From NCBI GenBank assembly GCA_000469685.2, contig LS997566.1:7112491-7176490 (forward strand): 64,000 nt of DNA, given 5' to 3'. Below the pieces are notes generated by a model. It had not been told where the DNA came from, did no database searches, and saw only the letters and a list, made by a program, of their open reading frames with translations. Both the position numbers and the translations under genes were made by a program. Position 1 is the stretch's first letter. Every line of letters starts with the position of its first letter. Below are positions 59,305 through 64,000 of the stretch, piece by piece. The DNA comes from Haemonchus contortus (lineage: Eukaryota; Nematoda; Chromadorea; Rhabditida; Trichostrongylidae).

Positions 59305-61424
59305 TCGATAGCCAGAAGTTTAGAAAAGTGAAATCATTGAAATTAGTGAATTGTTTCTACCAACAAAGTGGTCCGTATCCAAGATTAGCTTCGAAGGAAA
59401 GGCTAACTCCTTTTGGATCCTTACTCGAACAATAGTCGGTTCGTCGCAGCAGAAAATCTCTTTTCTGCTGCTTCAGGTAGGCGGAGCCTTGACATTTGGT
59501 GGTTTATTAGAGGTTGTATAATAGAAGCGGAAACTACTTGGGTGGTCTAAGACAATAAGCAAGATTGACCAATTGGAAAAAGGGAGCGGAGGTCGTAGTA
59601 GCCAGTGAGATTTGTGAAGCGCCCCTGAAGCCTCCTGTACTTACCTCAGCGGACAGCGGTAAGAACGGAGTGATGACGAGAAGGTTCTGTTTGAACAGTT
59701 CTCGCCAGCAATGAATTGGAACGACGTAAGGTTTTCGATCGTCCCAACAAAACTCTAGTCGCTACTAAACAGCGTCGAATGTGCGTTGACATAAACCCAA
59801 AAACCGAATGTTGTCGCCGTTCCCAGCTGTTTTGCAGGTGGTCCAAAACCACGGCTGAACACACCCACCATTACCCTGGTGGAATGACGGCTTCGAATAC
59901 TTCAATTATCCCACCCACACCACTGTAATGATGCCTTTCGAGATTTGCTCATTTCGTGCATTTGCAAGATTTCGTCGAAAGGATTAAAAAGGTAGAAAAC
60001 CGGAAGTACTGTTGAATATAATACATAGAAAAACAATTAGACGCATTCAAATTTGAACGGTGAAAAGCAAAAGATTACGGTATCCTGGAAAACTCGGTCA
60101 TATTTGATCGTTTACTGAATGTTCTAATGGCCTCAGTAGCTAAATTCGATGCTTAAACATAGGGGTCAAGCTAGGAATTTTCGGTATTACATTTTCCTCG
60201 CACCGAGGGTAGTTGGGGGCAGGATCAATTGACATTTACTCGACAGTTGAACTTAAATGAGAGGAATTTTAGAGAATTAGGTCTTGGTACGTTTACGATT
60301 TTACCGAATGGTTAATAAAAAACTAGAGGAGAAACCTACGTAATGAAGACATTCGAAAGACTTTTAGAACCAGACCCTTGGTCAGGGGAACTGCTCATTA
60401 AGCGGAAGTCATCTTACCCAGAGGGTGCTCGTCTGGGGTTGGAAAGACAGGCCAAAGATTTGGAGCAAACCGAGAATCGGTAACAGTAGGTGGGGCATGT
60501 GCGATGTGGGTGGCAATTAAATCTGAAGTCTTCAGATTTTTCTCAATTCTAAACCAACATATGCTAGATCCGAGCAGCAAACTGATGGGGAAGTGCAATG
60601 TCCAAAACTCCGCAAGTACGGCAGGGTGGCCAAACTTTGAATTAGAGTCCACCACAGTCGAAGAGTTCGCCATCCCTCCATGGGTCATTAGTTCATAGCA
60701 GATGCATTCGGGTGGATGTAAGCACCAACTTGTTCATTGGCTAGCCCTGGTACAAGCTTATACAAGCCTTATAGGCATCTAAACCAAGCTACGGTTCCCA
60801 ATGGGGTCCGACGTCTGGGCGAATCGCAAACCTTAGAAATATGTAATGGGTGTGAGATTAGGTATTTGTCTAGTAAATCAACGGAAGGAATCAGCGGGAG
60901 GGAATAACAAGTTGGAATCCTTGGGAGAGTATAACAAGTTGGAATGAATAACAATTGTAAGTGACATTGTTTGAAGGCGAAGACAGCATTCGTCAATGTG
61001 AGCGACATATGTTACTGCGTTGGCGAGAGTATGCAGTAAGTAAACGAGAATTCTCAGAAATTTTAGGGACAGTGCAAGTTATGAGATGGAAGGAAGGACA
61101 GATTACATGGGTGTTATGAAGCAAACACCGTCTGTTCAGATTGGAAGAGCCGATATAAATAGGAAAACTGGAGAGATAACAATAGTGCTACTGGAGATTG
61201 CAAAGTTCGAGTTTAATAGTTCGCGATAGTCGTCTAATATATTCGATTTTCATAAGAAATTATAGGCGTATGGCTGGCAGCTGACGATCAGGTTTCGCAA
61301 TATCTGTTCCACAATGTATTACTAAAGTGTTAGGAAGAAGTAGCAGTATTACTAAGGGTAAGGAAGGAGTAGCAATCCCAAGTAAATCGTGAGTTCAATC
61401 GTAGGAAAAAAGGAAAAAGGTAAC

Positions 61425-61610
61425 GGTAGGCAGAACGCCACCATTCCACTCACGCATGGTTCAATGCTCAAATTCAAGATCGATACCCGCCCAGGCCAAC
61501 AGACCTTCCCTTACTACGGGTTGATTGTTTGCTAGCAGAGTTGTCTGCGAGGGTAAAAGCACTGACCTCTACCCACTGGCGAATCCTCGTACTTCATGTA
61601 TATCTAATGG
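61425..61610 (+). mobile_element. tRNA-derived SINE fragment, diverged
   Basis: TCAAATTCAAGATCGATACC then CGCCCAGGCCAACAGACCTTCC, GTTGTCTGCGAGGGTAAAAG and CACTGACCTCTACCCACTGG follow the family order in plus orientation. The 3' body is lost after about 61610. Confidence 0.65.
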
Positions 61611-63509
61611 TAATTCATTCTTCAAAGAAGTGAACAAAGCACATTGGGAAAGCTTATTAGAACCAGTCAGAAAAAATCAAGAAGGGGAAAGGGATGAAAG
61701 TTTCGACTTCCACCGATCTTTCCACTTCCTCATTTCCTCATCAGTACTGTCATCTCGTTAGACTCATGCTGGACGTATCGGGAGCAGCTAACGGACGCCC
61801 AAATGTCTGTCTGCCCTCCTTGGTACGAGACTAGTAACTCCATTCGATAGTAACTCCATCACTGGTAATATACGTCCCAAATGACGGGCGTGCTCGAGTT
61901 CTCTCAAAGGAACCGCTGCTAGGCGAAAGGTGTTAAGTGGGAAAATACTCTTCAGTGAAGTCATGAAACAGTAGTCGATTGAACGACGTGGGTGAGAGGA
62001 CAAATTTACTTAAGCAAAGTGGCCAAAGTGGATTGTACTTACATAAGAATCTTGGCAGAAGAATTGGATTTCAAATATGTTTGCTTTGGTAACGAACGTA
62101 TCGCACGGAAACATCCAGCGAGGAATCTGGGCCTTTGCAACGTTCGATGTAAAGTTTGATGAAGATGTTTATGTGAAAGACATGCTATGATTCCTATCTC
62201 CGTAACCTTTGAACTACGGTAGCAGCTTGTCAGTAGACGTTGATGACACTGACCTCGACACTGGTTGGGCTACCTTTGAACGAAACACCCCCTGTAATCA
62301 GTTCGATGACTGTTTGGAATTCAAATGGCCGAAAAATCTTTTCAAACGATTCAGGCTGGTCTGTAATCGACAAATAAAAATAGGGCAATTCATATTGGAA
62401 TAAAGGGAAATGTCCTTGACTCAAAGCTAAGAATGACAAAAATGTGTAGGCCCACTGAGGGATCGGGTCGTTAAGCCGAGAATCGTCGCCTCAATAGGCG
62501 GATCTTGAACTAGTTAGAGAGATAATCTAAGTTTTGAATCGGCTCGCTAGTCCGGGCTTAGCTACATACAGAATGAAGGAGCTTCCCATGGTTCATTAGA
62601 TGAGAACTGGGAGCTGAGGACTGAGCTATTTACAGAAACTCTGTCAGAACGAAGGTTTTCAAGCTGGTCACCGTTTTCTGACTCCAGCCCAAGTCATTTG
62701 GAGTATGATGGCCATTATGCTAGGGCTATTGCGCTCGATCTGCCTTAAACTGCTCACTACAGGATTATTGAACGAAATTGTTCAAGTGGTACTTCGGAGG
62801 ACTATTTTTGGTATTGAAAAGTACGACAATGAAGGCAAATGGGGCATGAGAAAGCGAAAAGAAGGATGGAAAAGGGCGCTACCGAAATTCACATCGTTAA
62901 GACACCCAAATGGTGAATGCGGACAGAACCTTCTAGGAGGGGCGCTGGGGAATGCAGATTCGTTAAACTGCCTAAGTGAAGGCCTTAAATTATCCAGAAC
63001 TCGCGTTTCTATTGAAGAGATCAGGGGGGAAAGATATTTGAAAGGGGAATTGGTTGGATGAAAGTCGCATGGAGTCGAAGAGCACCCACCCAAGTGCAAA
63101 ACAACGACGCCGACAGGTCCCCGTCCGATTTTTTCATGAGAAACTAGTAGCTCCTCCTTGGCTATCTGAAAATGATCGGTCAAATCCAGGCCAACAACCA
63201 GTGGAAAAACTGATTTATCGCATATGAATGACATGCTGACGATACGAACGTCAACGACAACCTTCACCTCCTCTCAACGCCAATCTTTTTCTATCATTAT
63301 GTCCTGGACGAGTGTCCTGGATGAGCGGATTTTGCAGAAATTCATCCTTACAATTCTATAGATATATAATTTTTGTTCTACAAATAAATTCATATGTATT
63401 TCCGATAAAATGGAAGTTTTGTGACGTTTGGACAAAGGATAAATTCTAACACCAGGTATAAAGGAGGAAACCCTGTGGAGATGGAAGGAAGCCTTCAGTA
63501 GATACAGTT

Positions 63510-63765
63510 TCGGGAGTGCGCCATGCAGTCAACTTCCATTTAGAATCATACTGGCCTCTACGTAGACGTGACCTCTACAAAGATTTGCTGTGGCCAACTG
63601 CTGTTCAATTCAGTGCTTATATCCTCCCAGATGAGTTTGGTAACAACTAAGCGACCCGGCGGATGGAAGGCTTGGCTAGCCTTGGCGGGTGCTACTCTGG
63701 GATTTGATCCCTCGAACCATTTTGCGATAGCACTCTGCACTGCACCATACAAGTACATACATAGT
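63510..63765 (-). mobile_element. tRNA-derived SINE copy, minus
   Basis: In reversed order: GTGCGCCATGCAGTCAACTT, CCATTTAGAATCATACTGGC, GTGGCCAACTGCTGTTCAAT, TCAGTGCTTATATCCTCCCA, then GGATGGAAGGCTTGGCTAGC and a B-box complement GGGATTTGATCCCTCGAACC near the right end. The A-box head is degraded. Confidence 0.75.
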
Positions 63766-64000
63766 ACATGAAGTAACATCCGATAAATGCCTCTTATCGA
63801 TGGGAATCTGGAGCGAGGCCCAGCAGTTCTACTGAACGGACGCGAGCACGTGGAGAAATTTACAAAGAAGCTGTTCTCAGAACATTTTGGTTGCTGAGCG
63901 ACAGTGAAGGCATAAAATGGGGCCGGACCTAGGGAATGCGAGGGAATGCAAGCGCCTACCCCGATAACGAGTACATTACTTACTTGATTTACTACGCAGT

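Larger units (their letters stand above)
56963..64000. other. right flank without supported gene
   Basis: No exon chain was found. Contents are SINE fragments at 58560-58745, 61425-61610 and 63510-63765, a CAA microsatellite at 59273-59302, and longer open frames at 62705-63267 that overlap on both strands and have no motif. The chw-1 promoter should lie just right of 56963, but I see no distinctive element. Confidence 0.5.

Noticed and set aside
59640..59930. Possible transposase fragment on either strand
   Set aside because: I could not match it to mariner, Tc1 or other families, and both strands have stops.
62705..63267. Long opposing open frames near the right edge
   Set aside because: They overlap antisense to each other and neither shows a domain. 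A weak resemblance to retroelement protease text was not convincing.
1..64000. CRISPR arrays, bacterial operons, prophage or integrated virus
   Set aside because: No regularly spaced repeats, no Shine-Dalgarno-led gene runs and no viral structural or replication proteins. All coding evidence is intron-bearing and nematode-like.

Overview
This window is eukaryotic nuclear DNA, most likely from a parasitic nematode of the strongylid (hookworm-like) type. The evidence is many short exons joined by GT..AG introns with worm-style TTTCAG acceptors, acceptor sites sitting directly before start codons (as expected for spliced-leader trans-splicing), three genes that look nematode-like in family and order, AT-rich introns of up to 2.5 kb, and a heavy load of degenerate transposons and tRNA-derived SINEs. 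Species assignment is inference; no rRNA or mitochondrial marker is present.

Layout. Bases 1-2567 hold no recognisable gene. From 2568 to 6900, on the minus strand, lie four exons of an egl-9 orthologue (HIF prolyl hydroxylase): the MYND zinc finger and the start of the disordered linker. The catalytic domain lies beyond the left edge. Its MYND-splitting intron carries a 1.2 kb long-inverted-repeat transposon with a TTA target duplication. Two plus-strand exon clusters of unknown identity follow (8190-9319 and 14508-15956). The stretch 15957-33259 is essentially gene-free and made of SINEs, dispersed repeats, a second long-inverted-repeat element (TAA target duplication) and a perfect 50-bp-arm palindrome. 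At 33260-38492 (plus) there is a complete kinase domain of the nematode-expanded tau-tubulin-kinase-like/CK1 group, assembled from 13 exons.

From 39923 to about 51112 on the minus strand runs a large multi-exon gene that I could not identify. Its C-terminal part is well defined by phase-consistent exons. Three of its introns have been invaded by different transposon classes: a Penelope-like fragment with GIY-YIG coding sequence and hammerhead-like motifs, a Tc1-like element and an internally deleted mariner. At 52636-56956 (minus) lies a complete five-exon gene for a Rho-family GTPase of the RhoU/RhoV (Wrch/Chp; worm CHW-1) type, 205 residues. Bases 57000-64000 contain SINE copies, a CAA microsatellite and no gene that I can support.

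From memory of C. elegans, egl-9 (F22E12.4) and chw-1 (F22E12.1) come from the same cosmid, so the window looks like a transposon-expanded version of that neighbourhood. No operon-like spacing is seen. The genes are transcribed separately and are not an obvious functional pathway.
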